A stretch of 29,982 nt of DNA from W11650 sp963545585 (GCA_963545585.1 CAUUKX010000014.1:1-29982), one strand, 5' to 3'; counted from the first letter of the stretch, positions 15,854 to 24,972 are shown. Notes: a model not told the origin generated them from the letters alone. Made by a program: numbers and translations.

Positions 15854-15883
15854 GCAAAGAAAAATAAAGAATCAGGAGCAATT

Positions 15884-16318
15884 ATGGAAGAAAATGTAAA
15901 GATTAGTATCGTCGGCATGCAGGAGTCGGCTGATGGCGATGCGGTAGAAATGATAACAACCGGGCAGTACCGGGAAAAGGACGGTAAGCTCTATTTATCC
16001 TATATTGATAATTTACTGGATACAGAAAATCCTGTTAAGACCTTGATTAAGGCTGACGGTGATTTGGTGTCAATTATTCGCTATGGTCAAAAAAATACAC
16101 ATTTGTTATTTGAAAAAGGGGTATCCCATATTGTGCCCTACGAAACGCCATTTGGCTATATGGAAGTAATCAGCCATACCCAAGATGTCAGCCTGACTCC
16201 CTTAGAGGGCGGTTTTGATTTGAAAATTGATTATCAGATTGAACTAAACCGCTCCGATTTGGGCAGAAACCAGCTGCATGTCGTGGCTGTTCCCTTAAAA
16301 AAAGACCGTTCAATTTAA
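15884..16318 (+). CDS. DUF1934 (YwiB-like) beta-barrel protein
   Basis: A 144-residue protein of the DUF1934 family, predicted to fold as a small calycin-like beta barrel. Typical features are the alternating strand pattern, the GQYREKDGKLYLSYID hairpin, the IIRYGQKNTHLLFEKG segment and the ETPFGYMEV motif. The function of the family is not established, and no catalytic residues stand out. It has AGGAG upstream of ATG 15884 and follows the HAD gene by 30 bases, suggesting shared transcription. AT-rich sequence follows, without a clear hairpin terminator before the SLH gene at 16409. Confidence 0.8.
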   Translation: MEENVKISIVGMQESADGDAVEMITTGQYREKDGKLYLSYIDNLLDTENPVKTLIKADGDLVSIIRYGQKNTHLLFEKGVSHIVPYETPFGYMEVISHTQDVSLTPLEGGFDLKIDYQIELNRSDLGRNQLHVVAVPLKKDRSI

Positions 16319-16408
16319 TTTTTTTATAAATTCAATAAAAAATCTTTAGGAAAAGCAAAAAAACGCCGAAATAAATAAAAAAGCAAGCCGGATTGTGGGA
16401 GGAAAAAA

Positions 16409-19402
16409 GTGAAGTCAGGAAGAAAATCTATCATTTTCAGAGGAGCAGTATTTTTGCTGTGTGTAGGATTGCTGCAGCCGTTTGGAGTCCGAGCGGCAAT
16501 TAACGAGGATCAGGGGATTGTGTCCGATCCAGTCAGTGGAGTGTACCGGGGTCTGATGCTGGGCGATACCATTCGCCAAAACTTAAACTTTGCTGATTTG
16601 GGCGGGCATTGGGCCAAGGAGGCTGTTTCCCGATTGGGAGCGCTGGGCATTGTCCAAGGCTATTCCGAGGGCGGACGGTACTATTACCGGCCAAACCAAT
16701 CGGTCAGCAAAGAAGAAGCGCTGGCACTTCTTTTGCGGACAATCGGCAAAGAGGCCGATGCGAAGAAAGCGGCCGAAGGAATTGATGCTGGTGAAAATGT
16801 GCAAAGTAACTTGATGTTTTGGTCAAAGGGATATTTAACTATCGCAAGAAGACTGGGTGCAATTACTGAGGCGCAGTTGGGTGATGCCTTGGCTGAGGAT
16901 CAATCGGCGCTGCTGCCGGAGGAAAACTTTCGGCGGTTAGATATGGCAACGAGGGAAGAAGTAGCGGCTTGGCTGGTTAAATTAGCTTCGGCAGCCGGTT
17001 CGACGGAGCTGATTCCGCAGTATGAAAATCAGGCGATTTTTCGTTACAGCGATTGGCAAAATATCAAGGCGGAGTATTTGCCTTATGTGGAAATGGTGAC
17101 CAGAGCTGGGATTATGAAAGGATCAGGCAATAGCTTTGCGCCGAAGCGGGGGATTACCCGAGCCGAGATTGCGCAAACTATTCGCAATATGGGTCAAACT
17201 TTGTACCGTTTAAGAAATATTACAATGAAGAATGGGTATATTGGACATATTGAGGATGCTGCGACCTTAAACAATCAAACTTCTAAAAAGGAAAGAAATT
17301 ATCTGGTTCGCAATCAAACCGGGCAAGTGGATAAGCTGGTTTATACCGAGGAAATGAACAGCGACAGCGTAAAAACTGTTTTATCGGTGCCGGTTTTGCA
17401 TTATGGCAGTTTGACTACCATGCTGGCGCTCAAAGAAGGCGACAAGGTGGAATACTTGGTAGACGATAAGGGCGGGCTGTTATATGTCAGTGCCAAAGTG
17501 CCAGATCAAGCCTATTCTTTTTCGGGGAGTTTACAGCCCTTTGATTTAAGCAGCGGTCAGATTCATTTAAAAGAGGGGGACAATAGCTATTACTTTACGA
17601 TGGCTCCCAGTCTTTACCGGCGCAATCCTGATCAGGTGGCGCTGAAAGTCCAGTATAATGACCGGTTTGTGCCGCTGGCAAGTTTGCCATACAGCCATCG
17701 GGTAACGGTAACGGTCAAGGATAAGCTGGTAACCGAAATTTATTATCAGGGCGATATCATCCGAACCAATGAAATCAGCGGAATTATTAAGGATATTCAG
17801 CCAGAGTTTAAGTACCTTGTGATTGAAACTTGGGAGGGTAAGCTTTTAACAAAAAAATACAATGTATCCGGGCTGGCCGTGGAAAAAAGGCCATACTATG
17901 AAAATAGCATAGATTCTGGGTATTTTGATGAACTGTTCCGAAATTATCGTTTTAATCCTTATAGTGGCAAAATTACCGATTTAGAGGTTGGCGATATTGT
18001 TCATGCCCTGTTGTCGGAAGAGGATGAGGAGTATATTACCCGGATTTCGGCGAGTACGAATTATGTGGCGGATTTTGGGCAAATTGTGGATGTCCGCGAT
18101 GGCGGTGATGCTGGCTCGCAGATTACCATTCGCCGTTCGGACGGATCGCTGAATACCTATGTGGTTGCGCCGTTAGCTGGTGTTTTTTACGGTGAGGAGC
18201 GGAGCTCTCTGGCACGGCTTCAGGCCGGGCAAACGGTCAAGCTCCTGATTAATCAGGCGGTGATTAGTCCCGGTACTTTAAAGGAAACGGTTAAAGAAAT
18301 TGCGGTTGATAAGCTGGGTAATCAGGTAGCCAATATTTATAAGGGCAATATCGGTCTTTTAAATCAGGCACAGAAACAGCTGACGCTCAATCATTCCTAT
18401 CAGCTGCAATATAATCGCTGGGATAATTATCAGGCCAGCCGGGTCTTTCAGCAAAATGAGCAAACCAAATATTATTACAACGGCCAGCGAGTTACAGCTG
18501 ACTATGTGCGCAAGTTCCTTTATTCCAAGGATATGACCGGCTATGCGGTTACGACCCAGTTTTATTCGGGCGAGATTTTGGATACGCTTAGTTTCAGGGA
18601 CAGTCGGGAAACGATGCTGGCCAGAGACAGGATTGAAATGGTGCGTGATAACAGCCGTCTGACTTTAGAGGATCGGTCGGCAGCAATTCAAACCGATGAC
18701 GGTACGATTATTTTAAAGGATAATCATGTTGTCAGCTTTGGCAGCCTGTTGCCGCCGGATTATGCCAGAGTGATTTTAAATGGTGAAAATCAGGCAGCGC
18801 TGATTGAAGTAACGGCCGAGCCGGGCAATGACAGTCTGCAAATCTTCCGCGGCCGGATTGCCAAAATTAACGAAATGCAGAGCTTTAAACTTCAGTCAAA
18901 TGCTGCTTTAAAAGGGATGAACTGGGTGTACTCGCCGATTAAGCGCGAGTTTGAAATGGATCATAATACCAGAATTTATTCAGGTGAGGGTTTTATTGAC
19001 CAGTCGAAGTTTTTATCCTATGGGGAAGTTACCCATACGGACAAGGTGTATAATATCATTTCCGATGGCGCCAAGGCTAATTATGTGCTGGCTCAGCCCT
19101 ATTTGCAGGAAGGCGTTAAGGGAACGATTTATGCGATTGATAGCGATGGTATTAAGATTAAGGATGTGTTTGTCTATCAGCGGGCGCAGAAAAAATGGGT
19201 GCCGCTCAGTTTAAACAACAGTTATGCTGTTTTAACTGCGCATGCTTCCGCTCTCTTTTTCCGGGAAAATAAGGCGACGGAAAAGGACAGTTTAAAAGTG
19301 GGTGAAGTGATTCGGGCAATGACGACCAAGGATTTGATCAAGAGCGTGAAGGACAGTTCGGATCGCACGGTCGAAGGATATTTGTTCTTTGTCGAGCAGT
19401 AG
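16409..19402 (+). CDS. Secreted SLH-domain surface protein with repeated beta-rich modules, 997 aa
   Basis: Translation starts at GTG 16409 after GGGAGG. Residues 1-30 are a Sec signal peptide (basic start, hydrophobic core, VRAA cleavage region). Three SLH domains follow at about 61-114, 138-195 and 211-265; for example FADLGGHWAKEAVSRLGALG and the ITRAEIAQTIRNMG end. SLH domains bind pyruvylated wall polymers, so the protein is anchored to the cell wall. Residues about 275-990 are unlike anything I recognise. They show repeated GxIxxI-type strand starts, spaced about 85-170 residues (near 275, 371, 455, 555, 644, 813 and 903), suggesting a chain of diverged beta domains. It is followed 12 bases later by a second SLH gene. 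Confidence 0.85.
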   Translation: MKSGRKSIIFRGAVFLLCVGLLQPFGVRAAINEDQGIVSDPVSGVYRGLMLGDTIRQNLNFADLGGHWAKEAVSRLGALGIVQGYSEGGRYYYRPNQSVSKEEALALLLRTIGKEADAKKAAEGIDAGENVQSNLMFWSKGYLTIARRLGAITEAQLGDALAEDQSALLPEENFRRLDMATREEVAAWLVKLASAAGSTELIPQYENQAIFRYSDWQNIKAEYLPYVEMVTRAGIMKGSGNSFAPKRGITRAEIAQTIRNMGQTLYRLRNITMKNGYIGHIEDAATLNNQTSKKERNYLVRNQTGQVDKLVYTEEMNSDSVKTVLSVPVLHYGSLTTMLALKEGDKVEYLVDDKGGLLYVSAKVPDQAYSFSGSLQPFDLSSGQIHLKEGDNSYYFTMAPSLYRRNPDQVALKVQYNDRFVPLASLPYSHRVTVTVKDKLVTEIYYQGDIIRTNEISGIIKDIQPEFKYLVIETWEGKLLTKKYNVSGLAVEKRPYYENSIDSGYFDELFRNYRFNPYSGKITDLEVGDIVHALLSEEDEEYITRISASTNYVADFGQIVDVRDGGDAGSQITIRRSDGSLNTYVVAPLAGVFYGEERSSLARLQAGQTVKLLINQAVISPGTLKETVKEIAVDKLGNQVANIYKGNIGLLNQAQKQLTLNHSYQLQYNRWDNYQASRVFQQNEQTKYYYNGQRVTADYVRKFLYSKDMTGYAVTTQFYSGEILDTLSFRDSRETMLARDRIEMVRDNSRLTLEDRSAAIQTDDGTIILKDNHVVSFGSLLPPDYARVILNGENQAALIEVTAEPGNDSLQIFRGRIAKINEMQSFKLQSNAALKGMNWVYSPIKREFEMDHNTRIYSGEGFIDQSKFLSYGEVTHTDKVYNIISDGAKANYVLAQPYLQEGVKGTIYAIDSDGIKIKDVFVYQRAQKKWVPLSLNNSYAVLTAHASALFFRENKATEKDSLKVGEVIRAMTTKDLIKSVKDSSDRTVEGYLFFVEQ

Positions 19403-19414
19403 AAGGGAGCCGGT

Positions 19415-20914
19415 ATGAAAAGAAATTGGGAAATCAAATTAGGGTCGCTTCTGTGTGCGACACTGCTGTTTTTATTTGCGGACATCAGTCTGGCGGCGGA
19501 GGGGGAACTTGGCTTTTTTGGCGGGATTTCCGAAGGCGATACCCTGCCGAAAATCATGGAAGAATATGTGCCGGTCAAAAAGGAAGCCAAAAAGACCTAT
19601 CAGTATAAGGAAATGGTCTTTTTTGGGGCAAAGCCGATAGAAATGACCGGGACGATTACGGTAACGATGAATACCGATAAGGTGGCAGCCAGCGAGGCTG
19701 GCTCTTATACCGAAGAATATCAGATTAATGCGAAAAACGAAGCGGCAGCAGCCAGCATTGACCGGCGAGTGCGGCTGTCGACTTCTTTCCGCAAGCAGGA
19801 AAGTCCGTATAGTTTTCAGGTGATTAAGGACTCGAAGCTTCTGAACTGGGTGGAAACGATTAAAGTCGGCGACAAGACACTGACGCTGGATCCGAGTGCG
19901 ACCACGTTTTCTAAGTCAACGGCTGAAGATATTACGCCTGGCGTCAATTATTTTACGACCGATGTGTCCTATGTGGCGACTTATTTGGATGGCGATAAAA
20001 AACCATATTATGCGACCATGAACGGCAAGATTACCGGTTTTAAGCAGCCGTGGGCAAAGCTGGAAAGTCAGGTGCTGGAACTGAATATTGATTCGCCGAC
20101 TGGCTTTCACCGGGATATCCAGATAAAGCCGCGGCTGGAAGCGAGCCGCAGTATTTATTATGAGCAAAGCGATCCTTATCAAATCAGCTTTTCCGGTACG
20201 TATAATCAAAGACTGGAAAGAAAAGCGACGCTGGCGTACGAGATTCGCAATGACGAGCCGGGGTTGACCGCCAAAGAAAAAACGAATTCTATTTTGTTTA
20301 TGCCGGCTAATCCGATTGAAAAGCTGCTGATTCCGAAAAATTTGGAGTTTTTGAGCGGACACTGGGCGGAGGAGGATATCAAGCAGCTCTACAGCTTGGG
20401 CGTATATACCGAGATTCCGCACGGCGGTATGCAGTATGAAGCCATGAGTCGGGGCGAGTATGTCAAGGCCCTCTGTCTGGCCATGAACGTGGATATTTCT
20501 AAGTATAAGAATCCGAAAAAGAATGCCCCTAAGATATTTGGTGATGTCGGGCCGGAGCATCCGCTTTACCCGTATATTATGGCGGCGTATGATGTCCGAA
20601 TGGTGGACGGCACGGGGGAAAACTTTTCCGTGGATCAGCCCATTACCCGGCAGGAGGCGTTTACCATTTATGTCAGGGTCATCGGTTTGGAGCGGCTGGG
20701 CGTAATGACGACTTTGCAGACACCATTTCGCGATGATGCGCAGATTGCGCCGTGGGCAAAGCGGGAGATTATGGCCGGTTATAAAATCGGTGTGATTTTA
20801 GGCGACAGCGACGGCAATGTTAAACCGACGCAGTGGTTTACCAAAGCGGAAGCGGCAGCGGTGATTAACCGGCTGATTAACTACCTGCGCAGTGAGATCG
20901 GCACGGCGTATTAA
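19415..20914 (+). CDS. Secreted protein with three C-terminal SLH domains, 499 aa
   Basis: A signal peptide covers about residues 1-28 (basic start, LLCATLLFLFADISLAA). Residues about 50-300 form a beta-rich extracellular region that I do not recognise. Three SLH domains end the protein at about 312-357, 375-425 and 437-491, seen in LSGHWAEEDIKQLYSLGV, the IFGDVGPEHPLYPYIMAAYD stretch and FRDDAQIAPWAKREIMAGY. The first is the least typical. The anchor is C-terminal here but N-terminal in the preceding gene, so the pair could display two different ectodomains on the same wall polymer. GAAGGGAG precedes ATG 19415, and the 12-base spacing implies one operon. Confidence 0.85.
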   Translation: MKRNWEIKLGSLLCATLLFLFADISLAAEGELGFFGGISEGDTLPKIMEEYVPVKKEAKKTYQYKEMVFFGAKPIEMTGTITVTMNTDKVAASEAGSYTEEYQINAKNEAAAASIDRRVRLSTSFRKQESPYSFQVIKDSKLLNWVETIKVGDKTLTLDPSATTFSKSTAEDITPGVNYFTTDVSYVATYLDGDKKPYYATMNGKITGFKQPWAKLESQVLELNIDSPTGFHRDIQIKPRLEASRSIYYEQSDPYQISFSGTYNQRLERKATLAYEIRNDEPGLTAKEKTNSILFMPANPIEKLLIPKNLEFLSGHWAEEDIKQLYSLGVYTEIPHGGMQYEAMSRGEYVKALCLAMNVDISKYKNPKKNAPKIFGDVGPEHPLYPYIMAAYDVRMVDGTGENFSVDQPITRQEAFTIYVRVIGLERLGVMTTLQTPFRDDAQIAPWAKREIMAGYKIGVILGDSDGNVKPTQWFTKAEAAAVINRLINYLRSEIGTAY

Positions 20915-21011
20915 AGGGAATAGGCTGTAAGTTTTTTGTGTTCCTTATGTTTGATGAAAGGATTTTGCCTTTTCGCTGGGTGGAGCATTTTAGGTAAGGA
21001 AAGTTAAAATA

Positions 21012-21042
21012 AAAGCGCATGGCGATAGGCCGTGCGCTTTTG
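21012..21042 (+). terminator. Intrinsic terminator of the SLH operon
   Basis: AAAAGCGCATGGC (from 21012) pairs with GCCGTGCGCTTTT (to 21042) with one G-T pair and a small loop. The T run is short (TTTT). It lies 98 bases after the second SLH gene, so the transcript has a long 3' tail. Confidence 0.65.
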
Positions 21043-21152
21043 CGTGGGCAAAACCGAAACCCTGCAAGAGTTTTGTAAGGGAAAGCCGTATTTCTTTTTT
21101 TGCCTGCACTCAGACGGCAGACCGGGTGCAGCTTAGGAACTTTTCAGACCGG

Positions 21153-21254
21153 ATATTGAAAGAGAAAGCCAAGTTTCAATATGCTCTCTTTTCGGAGAGC
21201 GGATTTGACAATCATAGCTGCGGTTAAAGAAAGCGGAGCGCAGCTTTATGCGCT
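21153..21254 (+). other. Hairpin-dense stretch in the 422-base gap before the S41 protease
   Basis: Perfect inverted repeats crowd this stretch. ATATTGAAA (21153) pairs with TTTCAATAT (21174-21182). GCTCTC (21183-21188) pairs with GAGAGC (21195-21200). AGCTGCG (21216-21222) pairs with CGCAGCT (21239-21245). AGCGCA (21237-21242) pairs with TGCGCT (21249-21254); the last two share bases and cannot form together. A CCCT/AGGG hairpin also lies near 21060. No reading frame of note was seen between 20915 and 21360. It could be a small RNA or a regulatory region. Confidence 0.4.
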
Positions 21255-21278
21255 TGAGCAGATTGTGAATTATTTCAG

Positions 21279-21307
21279 TTGAAAAATTAGCGGGCTTATA
21301 GTAAGAT
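21279..21307 (+). promoter_or_regulatory. Promoter for the S41 protease gene
   Basis: TTGAAA (21279-21284) and TAAGAT (21302-21307) are separated by 17 bases. The expected transcript starts about 45 bases before ATG 21361. Confidence 0.6.
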
Positions 21308-21360
21308 GATAAAAACGATTATAAAAAAGTTGAATTATGCAAAAACGGAGAGGACAAAAG

Positions 21361-22755
21361 ATGAAAAAGAAGATTCTAAAAAAAGTTTTAGCCGGAGTAG
21401 TAGCGATAGTGCTGATGTGGAGCAGCATGCTGCCGGTTGCGGCCGACAGTGCGGAATACGCCCAGATTTTTGAGCAAGTGATGGAACGGATTGAGCAGGA
21501 CTATACTGGTAATATCAGCCGGCAGGAACTGTTTGAAGCGGCGATGAAGGGAATGTTTCAGAGCCTTGATGAATATTCGGAATTTTTTACTCAGGAGCAG
21601 GCCCGGGAGTTTGAGCGCAGCATTGATAAAAAGTTTGAAGGGATTGGGATTCAGTTTCGGCGGGAAAATAATATCTTTGTGGTAACCAAGCTGATTGCTG
21701 GCGGCAGTGCCGAAGAAGGCGGCGTTTTGCCGGGGGATATCTTGCTGGGAGCCGATGGCGTGAGTTTTGCCGACATGACTACCACGGAGGAAGTTGCCAA
21801 TAAGATTTTGGGTGAAAAAGGAAGCTATGTGCTGCTGGAAGTTAAGCGCAGCCAGAAAAAGCTGAGTTTCCGGCTGGAAAGACGGACGCTGCAATTGCTG
21901 ACGGCTGAACAGATTGCTTGGAACCGTCTGGCGCTGACTTTGCCGGCCGGTATGAATCCGCAAGCGGTGCTGTATGTGGCACTGACCAGCTTTGGCTCGG
22001 ATACGGCGGCGGAACTAAAGGCGATTATGGGAAAACCAGAAAATAAGGCAGCTCAGGTAATGGTGCTGGATTTGCGCGATAATGGCGGCGGCTATGTTCA
22101 TTCGGCCATTGAAATTGCAAAAATGCTTGTGCCGAAAGGAAGAATTGTCAGTTTTCGCGATAATCAGGGCGAAGAGGAAATTTATTACTCGGAGCTAACG
22201 CAGGTGCCGTACCGGAAAATCATTGTGCTTGTCAATAAAAACACGGCTTCGGCTTCTGAAATATTGGCTGGTGCGTTAAAGGATTCCGGTATTGGCCTCT
22301 TGATAGGGGAAAGAACGTACGGCAAGGGTGTAGCCCAAGAAATTTTGAATATCAACGGCGGGCAGTACAGCTTTAAGCTGACCTTTAAGGACTTTTTTAC
22401 ACCAAAAGGCACGCCAGTGCAGAAAGTGGGAATTGCTCCCGATATTTTGATGGAAACACCGGATTATATTATTTCCGACCGCCGCTTCTTTCTTGGCGAT
22501 GAAAATGAGGCAATCAAAAAGGCTGAGGATATTCTTGGCTATTTAGGTTATTTTCAAGAAATGCCAGATAACAAATATGAAGCCAATACTTTGCCGGCGG
22601 TACTGGCATTTCAAAAGGCAAGCGGTCTGGGGGAGCATCCAGTCATGGATTTTACTACCCAGAATGCTCTGAATACGGCGCTTAGGGTTAAGCTCAGTCA
22701 ACAGGATCAAGTCTTGGAGCGGGCGGCGGCGGAAAGCGTCAAGCTTTTGAAATAA
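21361..22755 (+). CDS. Exported C-terminal processing protease (S41, CtpA/CtpB-like) with PDZ and peptidoglycan-binding domains
   Basis: The 464-residue protein begins with a signal peptide or membrane anchor (1-28, core LAGVVAIVLMWSSMLPVAA). A PDZ domain covers about 85-175, including GIGIQFRRENN and GGVLPGDILLGADG. The protease core has the Ser/Lys dyad S297 in NTASASEILAGAL and K322 in ERTYGKGVAQE, with Q326 four residues on, as in CtpB. The C-terminus (about 385-440) is a peptidoglycan-binding type 1 repeat. The family cleaves exported proteins; in spore-formers CtpB activates sporulation signalling. ATG 21361 is preferred over 21337 because GGAGAGGAC precedes it. The upstream SLH proteins are possible substrates, by neighbourhood only. 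Confidence 0.92.
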   Translation: MKKKILKKVLAGVVAIVLMWSSMLPVAADSAEYAQIFEQVMERIEQDYTGNISRQELFEAAMKGMFQSLDEYSEFFTQEQAREFERSIDKKFEGIGIQFRRENNIFVVTKLIAGGSAEEGGVLPGDILLGADGVSFADMTTTEEVANKILGEKGSYVLLEVKRSQKKLSFRLERRTLQLLTAEQIAWNRLALTLPAGMNPQAVLYVALTSFGSDTAAELKAIMGKPENKAAQVMVLDLRDNGGGYVHSAIEIAKMLVPKGRIVSFRDNQGEEEIYYSELTQVPYRKIIVLVNKNTASASEILAGALKDSGIGLLIGERTYGKGVAQEILNINGGQYSFKLTFKDFFTPKGTPVQKVGIAPDILMETPDYIISDRRFFLGDENEAIKKAEDILGYLGYFQEMPDNKYEANTLPAVLAFQKASGLGEHPVMDFTTQNALNTALRVKLSQQDQVLERAAAESVKLLK

Positions 22756-22871
22756 GAGCGGAAGGGAAACGGCGCTCGATTTCGTTTGCCAAGTCTGTGC
22801 CTTTCGGATAGGCAATGGCGGAGCGGAAAAAGTGCACGGAGAGCTGAAACGGCGAAAAGGAAAAAAGTCGC

Positions 22872-22900
22872 TTGACAGACGAGGAATAAGGTTTTACAAT
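22872..22900 (+). promoter_or_regulatory. Sigma-A promoter of pyrG
   Basis: TTGACA (22872-22877) and TACAAT (22895-22900) have an exact 17-base spacer. The leader would be only about 40 bases. I see no terminator hairpin or run of G at the predicted start, so the Bacillus-type pyrG attenuation by initial G reiteration is not evident. Confidence 0.8.
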
Positions 22901-22946
22901 TAAAAATTAGTAGGAAATTCGATAATAGAATCCGTGGAGGTTGAAA

Positions 22947-24551
22947 ATGCAGTATATTTTTGTAACAGGCGGGGTGGTTTCCGGCTTGGGAAAAGGGATT
23001 ACGGCGGCGTCTTTGGGCCGGCTTTTAAAGGCCAGAGGATATAGCGTAACGATTCAAAAGTTTGACCCGTATATCAATATTGACCCGGGGACAATGAGCC
23101 CCTATCAGCATGGCGAGGTCTTTGTGACCGAGGACGGTGCGGAAACGGATTTGGATATCGGACATTATGAGCGGTTCATTGATGAAAATTTGACAAAAGA
23201 AAATAATATCACGACCGGCAAGATTTACTGGTCAGTTTTAAATAAGGAAAGAAAAGGCGAGTTTTTGGGGGCGACGGTGCAGGTTATTCCGCATATTACC
23301 AATGCCATCAAGGAGCGGGTTTACCGGGTCGGCAAAAATAATAACTCAGATATTGTCATCACCGAAATCGGCGGTACGGTTGGTGATATTGAAAGCCAGC
23401 CCTTTATTGAAGCAATTCGGCAGGTAGCTTCTGAGGTTGGCCGGGAAAATGTGGTTTATATTCATGTTACTTTGATTCCGTATTTAAAAATGGGCGGTGA
23501 GATGAAGTCCAAGCCGACTCAGCATTCCGTCAAGGAACTGCGGGCAATGGGTATTACACCGGATATTTTGGTCTGCCGGACGGAGCACCGGATGTCGCAG
23601 GATATGATTGATAAATTGGCGCTGTTTTGTAATGTTAAAAAAGACTGCGTGATTCAGAACTTAGATGCGGAAACTTTGTACGAAGTGCCACTGATGATGG
23701 AAAAAGAAGGTTTGGCGGATATTGTCTGCCGTCAGCTGAAGTTAGAAAACAGGCAGCCGGATTTGGCCGAGTGGCAGGCATTGATTGAAAAAGAAAAGAG
23801 CTTGCCGGAAAAAGCGCTGAAAATTGCTTTGGTCGGTAAGTACGTTGAACTGCACGATGCTTATTTGTCGATTGTTGAAGCGCTCAAGCATGCCGGTATC
23901 CAGCACGGCCGGACAGTTGATTTCCTGTGGCTGAATGCGGAGGATATTTGTGCGGCCAATGCGGAGAAAAAGTTAGGTGAGGCAGACGGCATTTTGGTTC
24001 CGGGCGGCTTTGGCGACCGGGGAATTGAGGGCAAGATTGAAACCATCCGCTATGCAAGGGAAAAGCAGATTCCATTTTTCGGCATCTGCTTAGGGATGCA
24101 GGCGGCGGTCATTGAATTTGCCCGCAACGTGGCGGGACTAACTGGAGCGCATAGTTCAGAGCTGAGCACGGATACACAGTATCCGGTGATTGATATTATG
24201 CCGGAGCAGAAGGATATTGACGAAAAGGGTGGAACGATGCGGCTGGGCGCCTATCCCTGCAAGGTAAAGCCGGGCAGTAAGACATATGAGTGCTATCAAA
24301 GTGAATTGATTTATGAGCGGCACCGTCATCGTTATGAGTTTAACAATGAATTTCGGGAAGCGTTAGAGGCGGCCGGGCTTTTCATTGCCGGGCTGTCGCC
24401 GGATGAGCGGCTGGTGGAAATTGTTGAACTGCCGGAGCATCCGTATTTTGTAGCGGTGCAGTTTCATCCGGAGTTTAAATCCAGACCGAATCGGCCGCAT
24501 CCGCTGTTTGCCGGGTTTATCGAAGCGGTTAAGCAGACGGAAAAGAAATAG
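22947..24551 (+). CDS. pyrG: CTP synthase
   Basis: The enzyme makes CTP from UTP, ATP and glutamine, the last step of pyrimidine nucleotide synthesis. The 534 residues are the normal length. The synthase domain starts FVTGGVVSGLGKGI, with the P-loop-type nucleotide site and the KFDPYINIDPGTMSPYQHGE segment. The class I glutamine amidotransferase domain has nucleophile C381 in FGICLGMQ and the C-terminal VQFHPEF triad histidine and glutamate. ATG 22947 is chosen because GGAGG lies six bases ahead; a TTG at 22941 is in frame but less likely. It has its own promoter and ends before a large hairpin facing the toxin gene. Confidence 0.98.
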   Translation: MQYIFVTGGVVSGLGKGITAASLGRLLKARGYSVTIQKFDPYINIDPGTMSPYQHGEVFVTEDGAETDLDIGHYERFIDENLTKENNITTGKIYWSVLNKERKGEFLGATVQVIPHITNAIKERVYRVGKNNNSDIVITEIGGTVGDIESQPFIEAIRQVASEVGRENVVYIHVTLIPYLKMGGEMKSKPTQHSVKELRAMGITPDILVCRTEHRMSQDMIDKLALFCNVKKDCVIQNLDAETLYEVPLMMEKEGLADIVCRQLKLENRQPDLAEWQALIEKEKSLPEKALKIALVGKYVELHDAYLSIVEALKHAGIQHGRTVDFLWLNAEDICAANAEKKLGEADGILVPGGFGDRGIEGKIETIRYAREKQIPFFGICLGMQAAVIEFARNVAGLTGAHSSELSTDTQYPVIDIMPEQKDIDEKGGTMRLGAYPCKVKPGSKTYECYQSELIYERHRHRYEFNNEFREALEAAGLFIAGLSPDERLVEIVELPEHPYFVAVQFHPEFKSRPNRPHPLFAGFIEAVKQTEKK

Positions 24552-24607
24552 CATTGTTTGCCGGGGATTTTGGCAGAAGGCCTGCGGCGGGAAAGAAAGA
24601 TAAATTT

Positions 24608-24693
24608 AAAAGGGGCTGCTGCATTTTAAGATTTTTACACAAGATTTATCAAGGTATCTTGTGTAAAAGCTTTATTTTGCAACAGCCCTTTTT
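24608..24693. terminator. Large two-stem hairpin between pyrG and yoeB: bidirectional terminator or MITE-like palindrome
   Basis: The outer arms AAAAGGGGCTGCTGCA (24608-24623) and TGCAACAGCCCTTTTT (24678-24693) pair over 16 positions with one mismatch and one G-T. The inner arms TTTTACACAAGAT (24633-24645) and ATCTTGTGTAAAA (24656-24668) are a perfect 13-pair stem with a ten-base loop. T runs follow the outer stem on both strands. The convergent genes fit a shared terminator. The outer arms also resemble the ends of some insertion sequences (GGGCTGTTGCA type). Confidence 0.75.
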
Positions 24694-24703
24694 CTTTGGG
24701 GCT

Positions 24704-24970
24704 TTAGTCGTAATGTCCGCGGCAGGAAAAAATTAGCACAGAATTACCTTCCACTGCATAGACAAGACGATGTTCTTCATCAATCCGCCTGCTCCAGAAT
24801 CCGGCAAGGTTTTCTTTTAAAGGTTCCGGCTTTCCGATGCCATCGAATGGCGATCGAGCCACATCTTTGATAAGAAGATTTATTCGCTTTAAAGTTTTCT
24901 TGTCATGTGCTTGCCAGTAAAGATAATCTTCCCATGCATCAAAATCCCATTGTATCATTTTAGCAAGCAT
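24704..24970 (-). CDS. yoeB: YoeB-type mRNA interferase toxin
   Basis: An 88-residue RelE-superfamily toxin of the Txe/YoeB branch, a ribosome-dependent endoribonuclease. It aligns by eye with E. coli YoeB nearly throughout: WDDYLYW becomes WEDYLYW, and GKPEPLK, GFWSRRI and EEHRLVYAV are kept. The catalytic set E46/R65/H83 of E. coli corresponds to E49, R68 and H86 here, all present. So the toxin looks active. ATG 24970 has GAGGAG upstream, inside the end of the antitoxin gene. The antitoxin stop is two bases before this start. It is the second gene of the pair. Confidence 0.95.
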   Translation of the reverse strand: MLAKMIQWDFDAWEDYLYWQAHDKKTLKRINLLIKDVARSPFDGIGKPEPLKENLAGFWSRRIDEEHRLVYAVEGNSVLIFSCRGHYD

Positions 24971-24972
24971 AA

